From: JAJFUE01 sp039683515
GTDB taxonomy: Bacteria; Sumerlaeota; Sumerlaeia; MVZB01
Length of the DNA: 64,000 bases
Direction of reading: 5' to 3'
NCBI GenBank assembly: GCA_039683515.1
Contig: JBDKRG010000003.1
Span: 1 to 64,000 of the forward strand
This document shows positions 25,898 to 34,937 of this stretch, piece after piece. The notes under the pieces were generated by a model. That model ran no database searches and was not told the DNA's origin. It was given only the letters and a program-made list of their open reading frames with translations. Within the stretch, counting starts at the first letter, position 1. Every line of letters begins with the position of its first letter. The translations under genes and the position numbers were made by a program.

Positions 25898-26494
25898 ATG
25901 ACCACTATCGTCGTCGCACGCAAAAACGGCCAGATCGCCATCGCCGCCGACACCATGTCATCGCTCGGCGACACCCGCCAGTCGGCCGATCTCGTCCTGA
26001 ACCACAACAAGATCCTCAAAGTCGGCACGTCCTACATCGGCATCACCGGCCATTGCGCCCACCACGATGTGATGCAGCATCTGTTCGGCAACATGAAGAA
26101 AATCCCCGAGTTCGACACGCCGCAGTCGATCTTCGCGTTCTTCCGCGGCCTGCACCAGAAACTGAAGGACTACTACTACATCAACACCGAGGAGGAGGAG
26201 GACGACGAGTACGAGTCGTCGCAGATCATGTGCATGATCGCCAACCCGCACGGCATCTTCGGCGTCTACACCTTCCGCGAGGTCGAGAGCTACTCGAAAT
26301 ATTACGCGTTCGGGTCCGGCTACCAGTTTGCGCTGGGGGCGCTGCACGTGGCGTACGACGCCCTCGACTCGGCCGAGGAGATCGCCAAACTCGGCGTCGA
26401 AACCGCCGCGAAATTCGACAAGGGCACCGGATTGCCGCTGACTTGTTATACACTTAAGGAAAAGGCGCGGCGGCGCGCCGGGTCGGGGAGGTGA
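25898..26494 (+). CDS. HslV-like Ntn hydrolase (proteasome-fold), no HslU partner
   Basis: 198 residues beginning MTTIVVARKNGQIAIAAD. After Met removal the frame lines up with HslV: Thr1, Asp17 and, after a 4-residue insertion, the catalytic Lys in NKILKVG; LGDT matches HslV LGNT. This is the N-terminal threonine peptidase layout. An acidic run (TEEEEDDEYE) sits in the middle, and the YAFGSGYQFALGAL region matches the family core GSGGxYALAAA. HslU or another ATPase is not in the window. Possible roles are an Anbu-like ring or a stand-alone self-processing hydrolase; the substrate is unknown. ATG 25898 is chosen as it places Thr next to Met. Confidence 0.82.
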   Translation: MTTIVVARKNGQIAIAADTMSSLGDTRQSADLVLNHNKILKVGTSYIGITGHCAHHDVMQHLFGNMKKIPEFDTPQSIFAFFRGLHQKLKDYYYINTEEEEDDEYESSQIMCMIANPHGIFGVYTFREVESYSKYYAFGSGYQFALGALHVAYDALDSAEEIAKLGVETAAKFDKGTGLPLTCYTLKEKARRRAGSGR

Positions 26495-26501
26495 CCGAGC
26501 C

Positions 26502-26888
26502 TTGGTTTTTATTTACGTCATGATCGGCACGCTGGTGTTTCTGTCGGCGCTGGAGATCGCCCGCTACCGCGCGGCCTCGCGCGGCGAGGACGAGATGCCG
26601 TACCCGCGCCGCCGACTGATCCGCCGGATCTCGATCTCGATCGTCTTCGTCGCGATCCTGGCGGCGCTCGGGTGGTGGCCGCAGATGGCCCCCGCGGCGG
26701 CAAGGCTGGCCTACATGTTCGTTGTGCTGCTGCTGGCGCTGTTCGGGCTGGCGCTGATCTGGCGCGAGCTGGCCGATACCAGCCGCGCCGCGGTCCAGCA
26801 CACCCGGGCGATGAACTGCGAAGCCGCCCGCCACCTCGAGCGGATGATCCAGGAAAGCCAGAAAAGCAAGAGCGACCAGGGCAACTGA
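26502..26888 (+). CDS. Small membrane protein, unknown function
   Basis: 128 residues with hydrophobic helices at about 1-19, 47-66 and 70-88, and a charged helical tail. The start is TTG at 26502: GGAGGTGA (26487-26494) includes the upstream TGA stop and is 7 nt away, which is ideal. It is clearly in the same transcript as the Ntn hydrolase. No family is recognised; it could anchor or regulate the hydrolase (inference). Confidence 0.72.
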   Translation: MVFIYVMIGTLVFLSALEIARYRAASRGEDEMPYPRRRLIRRISISIVFVAILAALGWWPQMAPAAARLAYMFVVLLLALFGLALIWRELADTSRAAVQHTRAMNCEAARHLERMIQESQKSKSDQGN

Positions 26889-26903
26889 ACAACAACAAGA
26901 AAA

Positions 26904-27120
26904 GCGGGCCACGAAATACACGAAAAGAAAACACGAAAAATCGGCTCTTGTCGCAGAGGAGCCGAGTTTGGCAGAGATGCGAAGATATTTTAAAGACAGG
27001 AATCAACAGAAGGCAACGGAGGAAACGGAGAAATTCTTGGCGGATCAGGTCTCTGTTGCCTTCGTTGGCTCCTGTTCAAAAATCTTGCCGGGAAAACAAG
27101 ATTCTGACGGATAGAGGTCC
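26904..27120. repeat. MITE-like dispersed repeat, copy B
   Basis: Second copy of the element at 7951-8226, shorter at the 3-prime side. It keeps CTTGTCGCAGAGG, GGCAGAGATGCG, AAGACAGGAAT, the internal palindrome (AACAGAAGGCAACGGAGG against CCTTCGTTGGCTCCTGTT) and ATCTTGCCGGGAAAAC. It lies between the small membrane gene and the gspB-like stop. Confidence 0.8.
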
Positions 27121-27175
27121 ATCGCGCTGTGGCGCCGCGGCGCCCTCGCCGGTGATTTTATTGCTGTAAACCGCT

Positions 27176-28087
27176 TTAGGGCGCGAGCGTGACCCGCGCG
27201 CCGTTGCGCTCGAAGACCACGTTTTTCTTCGTGATTTCAACCACCTTGCCCAGCGGCGTCATGCTGCCGACTTCGACGATGTCGTCGCCGAGCAGCGCCA
27301 TCGGGCGCGCCGAATCCCAGAAAATCCCCTGGATCCGGACCTTCGCCGCCGACGGCTCGGAGTTGGAGGCCGCGGGCGGGTCGGTCCTGGCCTGCTGATG
27401 CGCGGCCGGCGCCGCGGGCGGCACGTACTCGGTCGCGGGCATCGTCTGCGGCGACTCGGATTCGTACAGGACCTCGGGGACGCTGCCGCTGTTGACGGCC
27501 GGGGCGGGCGCATCGTTCACAGTCGCGATTTCAGGCGGAACGGAGGCTTGCGCGGCCGAACCAAGGCTGGAAGGCGCGGCCTCGGCCGGCGCGGCGGTCT
27601 TGACCGGCTGGAGCGAGATGTATTGCATCGATGGTTTGCGGATCGGGGCGAGCGTCCGCGTGGCCGCCGGGGCGGGTGCCGCTTCCGCGGCGGCCTTGGC
27701 GGCGGCCGGGGCGGCGGCGACGGCGGGCTCGGCAAACGTGAAGCCGGGCGGGGGCGAAATTTTCGCAATCTCGAAGCGGGCCACCGAGCGCGGCTCGTAG
27801 CTGGCCTTGACGACGCCGGTCCGGGCCGGCCGGAGCGTGAGCGCCGCGCCGACCGTCACTGCCAGCGCGAACACCAGCGCCAAGCTCAGCACGGGGCGCC
27901 ATGAGAACTCCGGCAGCCGCGGCGGGCCGGCGGCGGCATCGCTCCGCATCAGGCCGCGCATGACCGTCTCGGGCTTGATCGTTTCAGGATAAGCCGGAGT
28001 CGCCGGCATCAGGCGCGCCGAAGCGCTCCACCCGTCGAGTTTGAGGTCGGGGCGGAATTTGCGAATCGCGTCGTGGATACTGTTCAT
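27176..28087 (-). CDS. GspB-like secretion assembly protein
   Basis: 303 residues: a cytoplasmic start, one transmembrane helix (about 66-86, VLSLALVFALAVTVGAAL), an Ala/Pro-rich periplasmic stretch, and a compact C-terminal domain (about 250-303, VRIQGIFWDSARPMALLGDD with KVVEITKKNVVFERNGARVTL). This last part resembles the T2SS GspB/PilP periplasmic beta domain. The ATG directly follows the gspA stop (TAAATG). GspA and GspB form a complex that helps place the secretin through peptidoglycan. No secretin or other gsp genes are close. Confidence 0.78.
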   Translation of the reverse strand: MNSIHDAIRKFRPDLKLDGWSASARLMPATPAYPETIKPETVMRGLMRSDAAAGPPRLPEFSWRPVLSLALVFALAVTVGAALTLRPARTGVVKASYEPRSVARFEIAKISPPPGFTFAEPAVAAAPAAAKAAAEAAPAPAATRTLAPIRKPSMQYISLQPVKTAAPAEAAPSSLGSAAQASVPPEIATVNDAPAPAVNSGSVPEVLYESESPQTMPATEYVPPAAPAAHQQARTDPPAASNSEPSAAKVRIQGIFWDSARPMALLGDDIVEVGSMTPLGKVVEITKKNVVFERNGARVTLAP

Positions 28088-29890
28088 TTAATCCAGAATC
28101 GGCCCCTGGGGGTTCAGCCGAGTGGATATCCAGGCCGCCGTCGCCGGATCGACCTGGCCGCTTGGCTGGAGCCCCGCGCCGTTCTGCAATGCCTGGAGCG
28201 CTTCGCGCGTGACCGGACCGAAACTGCCGTCGGCGACGCCGCTCAGCTTGCCCTCATTGATGAGCAGCTGTTGCAGCTCGCGGACCCCTTCGCCCTTGGA
28301 TCCCATGGCGAGGCCGGTCATCCCGGCATCGTCCTTGTAGATCACGCTGGCCTCGGCCACCTTCGGTTCAAGCTCCGAACGGCGAACGCTGCGCAGCCCG
28401 TGAATGGGGTCAATCAGGTCCAGATAATCGCCCCCGACGTGAACGATCACGCCATAGGGGGATTGCGCGTCGGCTCCGTTCAGGTGCACCAGCACCGGCA
28501 AGTTCAGACGCAGGGCGTCATTCAACTTATCGGTGCGCAGCACTTTGAAGTTGAGCTGTGCAATCGTTGCGGGCCAGTCGTAGCGGGAAATATCGTCGGG
28601 CGTGGCCGCCCGGTAATCCTCGAGCCGCACCCGGATCCCCCACTGCTCCAGCATCGTCAGGAACGCGGCCCCCTCGGCCAGCTTCGCGTCGCGGACCCGC
28701 AGGACCCCCTTGCTGTCGTACTGCCAGTTGTCGTAGGGGACCGGCGTCGGCGACGGGCGCGGCGTCGGGCTAGGCTTGACGGTCGGGGCCGGCGCGGGCG
28801 TTTTGGTCGGCTTGGGCGTCGGGAACTGGGTCACCTTCGGCGACGGCATCGGCGCATTGGCCGCGATTTTCTGGTCCTTTTTGCGATCCTTTTTCTTCGA
28901 TTTGTTGCTGGTGACGTTATCGTTGCCGAGGTTGAGCATGAACATGCCGATCATCAGCCCGGCGGCGACCGTCACCGTGACGATGCCGGCCTTGCCGGCC
29001 GTGGCCAGCCAGCGCGGCGCGCCGGCCCCGGCGACTTCGGCCGCGGCCTCGGCCGCCGGCGAGCTCGGCTCGAACCCGGGCGCCTGGCCCTTGATCTCGG
29101 TGATCGCCTGCTCGACGATCTTGTCGTCGATGTTGAACGTCCCCTGCACGTAGCCGATCAGCAGGCACCGGTCGCAGATGACGTTGATCCGCCGCGGCAC
29201 GCCGCGCGAGTAATGCGCGACGAGCCTGGAGGCCTGGTCGCTGAACACGACCTGCACCTGCGGCTCGGCGATGTGGATGCGGTGGCGGATATACTCGGCG
29301 ATCTCGGCCGGCTCGAGCGCGGTGATGTGGTAGCGCACGGTGATGCGCTGGTTGAGCTGCTCGAGCTCGGGCAGGCCCAGCGTGCGGCGCAGCTCGGGCT
29401 GGCCGACCATGACGATCTGGATCAGCTTGGCCGTCTCGGTCTCCAGGTTGCTGATCATGCGGATCTGTTCGAGCGTCTCGGGCTTGAGGTTTTGCGCCTC
29501 GTCGATGATGAGCACGACGTTGCGCCCCTGCGAGAACTCGTCGATCAGGAAATTGTTGAGCGTGTCGAGCAGCGTCTTCTTGCTGTCGGAGTCCGAGGCC
29601 AGGCCGTAGCCCTCGTTGATCGTCTTGAGCAGCTCCAGGTCGGTCAGATACGAGTTCAGGACGACGCAGACGCGGACCTGGTCCGGGTCGAGCTGGTTCA
29701 GGAGGGCGCGGCAGAGCGTCGTCTTGCCGCAGCCGATCTCGCCCGTCAGGCAGATGAACCCCTTGCGTTCCTGGACGCCGAAGAGCAGGGCCGCCAGCGC
29801 CTCCTGGTGCCGGTGGCTCAAGAACAGGAATTTGGAGTCGGGTGTAAGATTGAACGGGGCTTCCTTGAAGCCATAGAATTGCAGATACAT
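28088..29890 (-). CDS. GspA/ExeA-like AAA ATPase with peptidoglycan-binding domain
   Basis: 600 residues. Cytoplasmic AAA+ domain (1-265) with Walker A GEIGCGKTT and Walker B VVLIIDEAQNL. A transmembrane helix lies at about 292-313, followed by a Lys-rich and then Pro/Thr-rich linker (TPKPTKTPAPAPT). A C39-like domain (about 385-515) includes PYGVIVHVGGDYLDLIDP; a peptidoglycan_binding_1 domain lies at the C-terminus (KGEGVRELQQLLINEGKLSGVADGS-type). This is the ExeA/GspA architecture. It forms an operon with the gspB-like gene. The C39-like unit appears to lack a catalytic Cys. Confidence 0.9.
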   Translation of the reverse strand: MYLQFYGFKEAPFNLTPDSKFLFLSHRHQEALAALLFGVQERKGFICLTGEIGCGKTTLCRALLNQLDPDQVRVCVVLNSYLTDLELLKTINEGYGLASDSDSKKTLLDTLNNFLIDEFSQGRNVVLIIDEAQNLKPETLEQIRMISNLETETAKLIQIVMVGQPELRRTLGLPELEQLNQRITVRYHITALEPAEIAEYIRHRIHIAEPQVQVVFSDQASRLVAHYSRGVPRRINVICDRCLLIGYVQGTFNIDDKIVEQAITEIKGQAPGFEPSSPAAEAAAEVAGAGAPRWLATAGKAGIVTVTVAAGLMIGMFMLNLGNDNVTSNKSKKKDRKKDQKIAANAPMPSPKVTQFPTPKPTKTPAPAPTVKPSPTPRPSPTPVPYDNWQYDSKGVLRVRDAKLAEGAAFLTMLEQWGIRVRLEDYRAATPDDISRYDWPATIAQLNFKVLRTDKLNDALRLNLPVLVHLNGADAQSPYGVIVHVGGDYLDLIDPIHGLRSVRRSELEPKVAEASVIYKDDAGMTGLAMGSKGEGVRELQQLLINEGKLSGVADGSFGPVTREALQALQNGAGLQPSGQVDPATAAWISTRLNPQGPILD

Positions 29891-30010
29891 GTGACTAGCC
29901 TAGCCTCCCGCATACGGCCGGCGCAATCGGGGCGCCGTGCCGTCCAGTCGGATCCACTACAGCATGATGAGACGAGCGCCAATACACGCGCAAGCCCTAA
30001 ATGAATTGCG

Positions 30011-30053
30011 GACCGGCACGGACCGGCACGGACGAATACGGACCGGCACGGGG
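30011..30053. repeat. Tandem GGACCGGCAC repeat
   Basis: Three copies of a 10 bp GACCGGCACG word plus a diverged fourth, ending one nucleotide before the histidine kinase stop (TAA, minus strand). A sixth word family with the same position next to a stop codon. The 164 bases between gspA and the kinase hold nothing else that I recognise. Confidence 0.8.
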
Positions 30054-30054
30054 T

Positions 30055-33000
30055 TTACGCCTCGAAGTGGTCGGCGGGGTCGGCGGTCGCGATCGTTTCG
30101 GGGGCGGTCGCGTCGGAGAGCGGGAGATAGATGCTGAACTGCGTGTGGCCGGGCTGGGACTCGACCTTGATCGAGCCGCCGTGGCCGTGGATCGTCTTTT
30201 GCGTCATCGGCAGGCCCAGGCCCGTGCCGCGGTCTTCCTTCGTCGAGAAGAACGGCTCGTAGATGTGCGGCAGGACGTCGGGCGGGATGCCCGGGCCGTC
30301 GTCGCTGACGCGGATGACGGCCTGCCCGTCCTCGACGGCCGACCCGACCGAGACGGTGCAGCCCTTCTTGGGATCGCACGCCTCGACCGCGTTCTGGACC
30401 AGGTTCAGGATGCAGTCGTGGATCTTCTTCTGGTCGCAGCGGACCGCGGGCAGAGGCTTGAGGCTGTCGAGGCGCAGCTCGACGCCGTGCTGGCGGGCGC
30501 TGGCCGTGTATTCCTCGACGAGCTTGCGCAGCAGGTCGTTCAGGTCGAGCGGCCGCAGGTCCAGGTCGTGGACGCGGGCGAAGTTGAGCATGTCGTTGGC
30601 CAGGTTGGCGAGGCGCTCGCTGTTGCGCGGGAAGATCGGCCAGAGGCGCTTGATGGACGCCATGTCGTCGCGGGTGACCGCCTGGTCCAGCAGCGTGGCG
30701 CTGCCGCGGATGAGGGCCGAGATGTTCTTGAGGCGGTGGGCGATGCCGGCGATCGTCTGGCCGATCGTGGCGAGGCGCTCGGCCTGGCGCAGCTGGCGCT
30801 CGAGCCGCTTCTCGTTGGTCATGTCCAGCTCGACCGAGACGAAGTGCGTGATCTGGCCGGCCGAGTCGTGGACGGGCGAGATCGTGGCCAGCTGGTCGAA
30901 CACCTCGCCGTCCTTGCGGCGGTTGGTGAAGTGGCCGCGCCAGATCTTGCCGGCCTCGAGCGTCCGCCACAGCTTGCGGTAGAACTCGTTGTTCATGCGG
31001 TCGCGGCGCAGGATCTGGTGGGGGGTGCCGAGGACCTGCGAGCGCGAGATGCCGGTCATGTGCTCGAACGCCGGGTTGACGTACTGGATGACGCCCTCGA
31101 GGTCGGTGATGAAGATCGACTCGGCGGCCTGCTCGACCGCCTCGGCCAGGAGCAGGTGCTCCTGCTCGGCGTTGCGGCGCTCGGTGATGTCGCGGCCGAC
31201 CGACTGGATCTCGACCAGGCGGCCGTGCTCGTCCAGGACGGCCGCGCTCTCCCAGTGGACCCAGCGCACGCCGATGACGCTCATCATGCGCTGCTCGCCC
31301 GAGATGCGGGTGTGGGGCGGCTGCATGAGCCGGCGGATCGTTTCCTCGACGGCGGGGCGGTCGGGCTCGAGGACCATCTCGGCCTCGGGCCGGCCGATGA
31401 GCTCCTCGCGGGAGCGGCCGGTCTTGCGGCAGTAGGCGTCGTTGACGAACGTCAGGCGCCCCTCGGTGTCGATGCGCACGACCATGTCGACCTGCGACTG
31501 GACCATGCTGCGGTAGCGGCCCTCGCTCTCGGCCAGGGCCTGGTCGGCGCGCTTGCGCTCGCTGACGTCGCGCATCAGGCAGATGACGGCGCTCGTGAGC
31601 CCCACCGAGTCGCGCATCGGCGACATCGCCGACTCGACCCAGAACTCGCCGTGCGGGAGGCTCATCAGGAACTCGACGCGCGAGTTGGCGCCGGTCTCGA
31701 TCACGCGGCGCAGGTCGTCGATGCGCTCCTCGCTCAGGGCGCCCGGCGTGATCTCCTGGATGCGGCGGCCGACCATGTTCTCCGGCCGCAGGTCGTAGCG
31801 CTGCTGCAGCTCGAGGGGGATCCACATCGACTCGCAGCGCAGCTCCGAGTCGTAGACGATGACCCAGGAGTCGGCCATGGAGGTCAGGATGCCCTCGAGG
31901 CGGGCCTCGTTGTCGCGCAGCGCCAGCTCGGTGCGCTGGCGGACGCTGACCTCGCGGCTGAGCTTGCGGTTGGTGTCGGAGAGCTCGTGGGTGCGGCTGA
32001 CGACCATCGCCTCCATCCGCCACGAGTGCAGGGACGAATCGATGAAATAGTAGGCCGTCAGGAGGCTGATGACGAGGACGAGGCCGGGCAGCGACCACAT
32101 CCGCCACCAGTCGGCCAGGCTGATGTTGCCCTGCGTCGGCCAGAAGTTGACCCGCCAGTGGACCTCGCCCAGGTCGAGCGGCGTGCCGTAGAGCGCCGGG
32201 CGCGAATACCAGTTGGCGTGCGCGATCGCGACGCGCTGGCCGTCGCGGGCCCGGTAGATCGGCTGGCTCTCGCTGCGGACCTCGATCGCCATGCCGGCCA
32301 TGTCCGAGCGGCTCACGAACGACTCGATGAGCTTGGTGACCGAGACGACCGCCTGGATGTAGCCGATCAGGCGCCGGTTGGCCCCCGTCGTCTCGTTGAA
32401 GATCGGGACGAAGATCAGGTACGAGATTTCGCGCTGGCCCTCGGCGTCGGTCGTCTTGACCCACGCGTTGACCGTCGGGCCGGCGGTGGCGCGGGCGCGG
32501 TCCATCGCGGTGCGCCACTGGGCGTTGGAGTAGACGTTGTAGCCGACCAGCGGCGGGACGCTCTGGCCGCCGCCCGCGGCCGACTCGGAGGAGGAGCCGG
32601 GGTAGCAGAACACGATCGGGAAATACATCGCGCCGCGGGGGGCGGCGTCGAGCCGGCCGTTGCGGTCGTATTCGATGAGCCGGAAGTCGGGCCCCAGGAT
32701 CTGGCGCATCCGCTCCTCGAAGGCGGGGCGGTCGGCGCCGTTGACCATCGGGAGCCAGCGCAGCGACTCGATGTAGGCGAGCCGGCCGAACGAGCGCCGG
32801 GCGATCTGGTCGAACTGCTCGCGGGTCAGCTGGGTGTTGATGGCGCAGATGTCGGCGATCGAGTTCAGAACCTCGAAGCTGTGGCCGATCGTCTCGCGGA
32901 TGTTGGAGTTGGTCTGCTGGGCGCGAACCTGGAACGAGGAGTCGAATTCCTTCTGCTGCAGGTTGCGCACGAGCGTGGCGAGGTAGAGCGAAAACCCGAT

Positions 33001-33102
33001 GCCCGCCAGCAGCACCAGGACAAACGCGACCCCCCGGCCTCGGCTGAGTCGGAGTCGCTGCGTTTCGGTATGGTCGGCGCGTTGGGCCATGTGCGCGGGC
33101 AT
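30055..33102 (-). CDS. Hybrid-free sensor histidine kinase, CHASE plus three PAS domains
   Basis: 1015 residues. Transmembrane helix at about 24-43; CHASE1-like periplasmic sensor domain to about 330; second helix about 334-355; coiled coil; three PAS domains (about 395-515, 525-645, 655-775). HisKA has the H-box IAGIAHRLKNISALIRG. HATPase_c has N-box NLVQNAVEA, G1 DDGPGIPPD and G2 GTGLGLPM. The H-box and the helical segment after it resemble NtrB-like kinases. No receiver domain and no response regulator gene is next to it, so it is an orphan. ATG 33102 or 33090 could be the start. The signal is unknown. Confidence 0.92.
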   Translation of the reverse strand: MPAHMAQRADHTETQRLRLSRGRGVAFVLVLLAGIGFSLYLATLVRNLQQKEFDSSFQVRAQQTNSNIRETIGHSFEVLNSIADICAINTQLTREQFDQIARRSFGRLAYIESLRWLPMVNGADRPAFEERMRQILGPDFRLIEYDRNGRLDAAPRGAMYFPIVFCYPGSSSESAAGGGQSVPPLVGYNVYSNAQWRTAMDRARATAGPTVNAWVKTTDAEGQREISYLIFVPIFNETTGANRRLIGYIQAVVSVTKLIESFVSRSDMAGMAIEVRSESQPIYRARDGQRVAIAHANWYSRPALYGTPLDLGEVHWRVNFWPTQGNISLADWWRMWSLPGLVLVISLLTAYYFIDSSLHSWRMEAMVVSRTHELSDTNRKLSREVSVRQRTELALRDNEARLEGILTSMADSWVIVYDSELRCESMWIPLELQQRYDLRPENMVGRRIQEITPGALSEERIDDLRRVIETGANSRVEFLMSLPHGEFWVESAMSPMRDSVGLTSAVICLMRDVSERKRADQALAESEGRYRSMVQSQVDMVVRIDTEGRLTFVNDAYCRKTGRSREELIGRPEAEMVLEPDRPAVEETIRRLMQPPHTRISGEQRMMSVIGVRWVHWESAAVLDEHGRLVEIQSVGRDITERRNAEQEHLLLAEAVEQAAESIFITDLEGVIQYVNPAFEHMTGISRSQVLGTPHQILRRDRMNNEFYRKLWRTLEAGKIWRGHFTNRRKDGEVFDQLATISPVHDSAGQITHFVSVELDMTNEKRLERQLRQAERLATIGQTIAGIAHRLKNISALIRGSATLLDQAVTRDDMASIKRLWPIFPRNSERLANLANDMLNFARVHDLDLRPLDLNDLLRKLVEEYTASARQHGVELRLDSLKPLPAVRCDQKKIHDCILNLVQNAVEACDPKKGCTVSVGSAVEDGQAVIRVSDDGPGIPPDVLPHIYEPFFSTKEDRGTGLGLPMTQKTIHGHGGSIKVESQPGHTQFSIYLPLSDATAPETIATADPADHFEA

Positions 33103-33344
33103 GCGTTCCCCGCCATGAGTTCGCGGCAGGCAAACCGGCAGCCCGAACGCCTCCGGCTACGCCGCCACGATGGCGTCTACGGTTTCGTTTTCGGGGTTGA
33201 GAAGTCCACTGGTGTCAAATTTTTCAACATCCCGCCATGATGGTAGAATTTAGCACGTTCGCAGGTCTTTATCCAACTCCCTTTTTAGATGCTGGAAATT
33301 TGATTTTCAATAAGTTAAAAAACGGGTTGACTGATCGGAGCGGA

Positions 33345-34838
33345 ATGTTCAAAGGCGTATCCAAAATGTTCAATATGTTCAAAAGACGTTGGTTCGGTTT
33401 GGCGGTCGGGTTCACGTTCGTGGGGGTCTGCGCGGCGGCCGCGGCCGGCGGCGGCGACGGCGGGGGCGGCCACGAGGACGTGTTCGCGCCGGTCCTGCTC
33501 GAGTTGGCCATGGTCGTGCTGCTGGCGATGGCGGGGCGGGCCGTGGCGGTCCGGTTGAAGCAGCCGCCGGTCCTGGGCGAGCTGATCGCCGGCATCGTGA
33601 TGGGCAATATCGGCTATCACCTGTTCCAGGCCAGGTTCTTCAGCGTGATCATGCACCTGACCGACTTGCAGGCGATCTTCAACGCCATCTGGGGGACGAC
33701 GGCCTCGACGGCCGACATTGTCCGCACCGTGTTTTCACCGGCGCAGATGGCCCCGGGCATGGCCGGCGACCGGATGCTGGCCATCGTGAATTCGCCGCAG
33801 GCGGCCGAGTACATCGTGCTGGGGACGGCGCTGTGGATCTTTTCGAACCTGGGCGTGATCCTGCTGCTGTTCGTGGTCGGCTACGAGATGCAGATCGGGG
33901 AGCTGATCAAGGTCGGGCCGCGGGCGACGCTCGTGGCGGTCGTGGGGGTGATCACCCCGTTCGTGCTCGGGTTCGTGGGCAGCGCCCTGCTGCTGCCGGC
34001 CCTGGGCCACAACGTCCACATCTTCATGGGCGCGATCCTGTGCGCGACGAGCGTCGGGATCACGGCGCGCGTGTTCAAGGACCTGAACCGCCTGGCGACG
34101 CCCGAGGCCACGATGATCCTGGGCGCCGCGGTCATCGACGACGTGCTGGGGCTGATCATCCTGGCGATCGTGGCCGGAATCGTCAAGACCGGCGCGGTCG
34201 AGTTCATGGGGATCGCGAAGATCACGCTGTATTCGGTCCTGTTCCTCGGGCTGGCGATGCTGATCGGCGAAAAGGTGATCGGCTGGATGATCCGGCACAT
34301 GCAGCGGCTGGCGGGGCGCGACCTGAAGCTGCTCTTCCCGCTGTCGCTGGCGTTCGTGATGGCGTGGCTGGCGAGCCTGATCGGGCTGGCCCCGATCGTG
34401 GGCGCGTTCACCGCGGGGCTGGTCTTCAGCGAGAACCTGTTCCAGCGCCACCCCGAAAAGCGCGCCGCGCTGGACTGGATCGAGCCGGTCGAGGCGATCT
34501 TCGTGCCGATTTTCTTCGTCCTGATGGGGATGCAGGTGAACCTCGCCGCGTTCATGCAGCCGGACGTGGTGTTGCTGGCGCTGGCGTTCATCCTCGCCGC
34601 GATCCTGGGCAAGCTCGTGTGCGGGCTGGCCGGCGGCAAGGGGGTCGACGCCCTGACGATCGGCGTCGGGATGATCCCGCGCGGCGAGGTCGGGCTGATC
34701 TTCGCCAGCATCGGCAAATCGATGCACATCCTCACCGACGCCGTCTTCTCCGGCATCGTGATCGTGGTCGTCGTCACGACGCTGATCACGCCGATCGGGC
34801 TCAAGTGGACGCTCGGGCGGATGAGCCGGCGGGGGTGA
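33345..34838 (+). CDS. Cation/proton antiporter, CPA2 family
   Basis: About 497 residues with 12-13 transmembrane helices. A signal-like start (FGLAVGFTFVGVCAAAAA) and a Gly/His/Asp-rich loop precede the family core PPVLGELIAGIVMGNIG. The ion-site DD pair is in GAAVIDDVLGLI; GMIPRGEVGLIFA is the conserved late helix. ATG 33345 is preferred for GGAG 4 nt upstream; 33366 and 33375 are alternatives. It is followed 99 nt later by a second, diverged antiporter-like gene. It probably exchanges Na+ or K+ for H+ at the inner membrane. Confidence 0.9.
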   Translation: MFKGVSKMFNMFKRRWFGLAVGFTFVGVCAAAAAGGGDGGGGHEDVFAPVLLELAMVVLLAMAGRAVAVRLKQPPVLGELIAGIVMGNIGYHLFQARFFSVIMHLTDLQAIFNAIWGTTASTADIVRTVFSPAQMAPGMAGDRMLAIVNSPQAAEYIVLGTALWIFSNLGVILLLFVVGYEMQIGELIKVGPRATLVAVVGVITPFVLGFVGSALLLPALGHNVHIFMGAILCATSVGITARVFKDLNRLATPEATMILGAAVIDDVLGLIILAIVAGIVKTGAVEFMGIAKITLYSVLFLGLAMLIGEKVIGWMIRHMQRLAGRDLKLLFPLSLAFVMAWLASLIGLAPIVGAFTAGLVFSENLFQRHPEKRAALDWIEPVEAIFVPIFFVLMGMQVNLAAFMQPDVVLLALAFILAAILGKLVCGLAGGKGVDALTIGVGMIPRGEVGLIFASIGKSMHILTDAVFSGIVIVVVVTTLITPIGLKWTLGRMSRRG

Positions 34839-34937
34839 GCGCCGCGGCCGCGGCCTCCGATTGGGCCGGCGCCGCGTTCGAATCCTTTCCGCTGCCGGGC
34901 CGGACACCTTATAGAATGAAATTCGAGGTGTTTCGGC

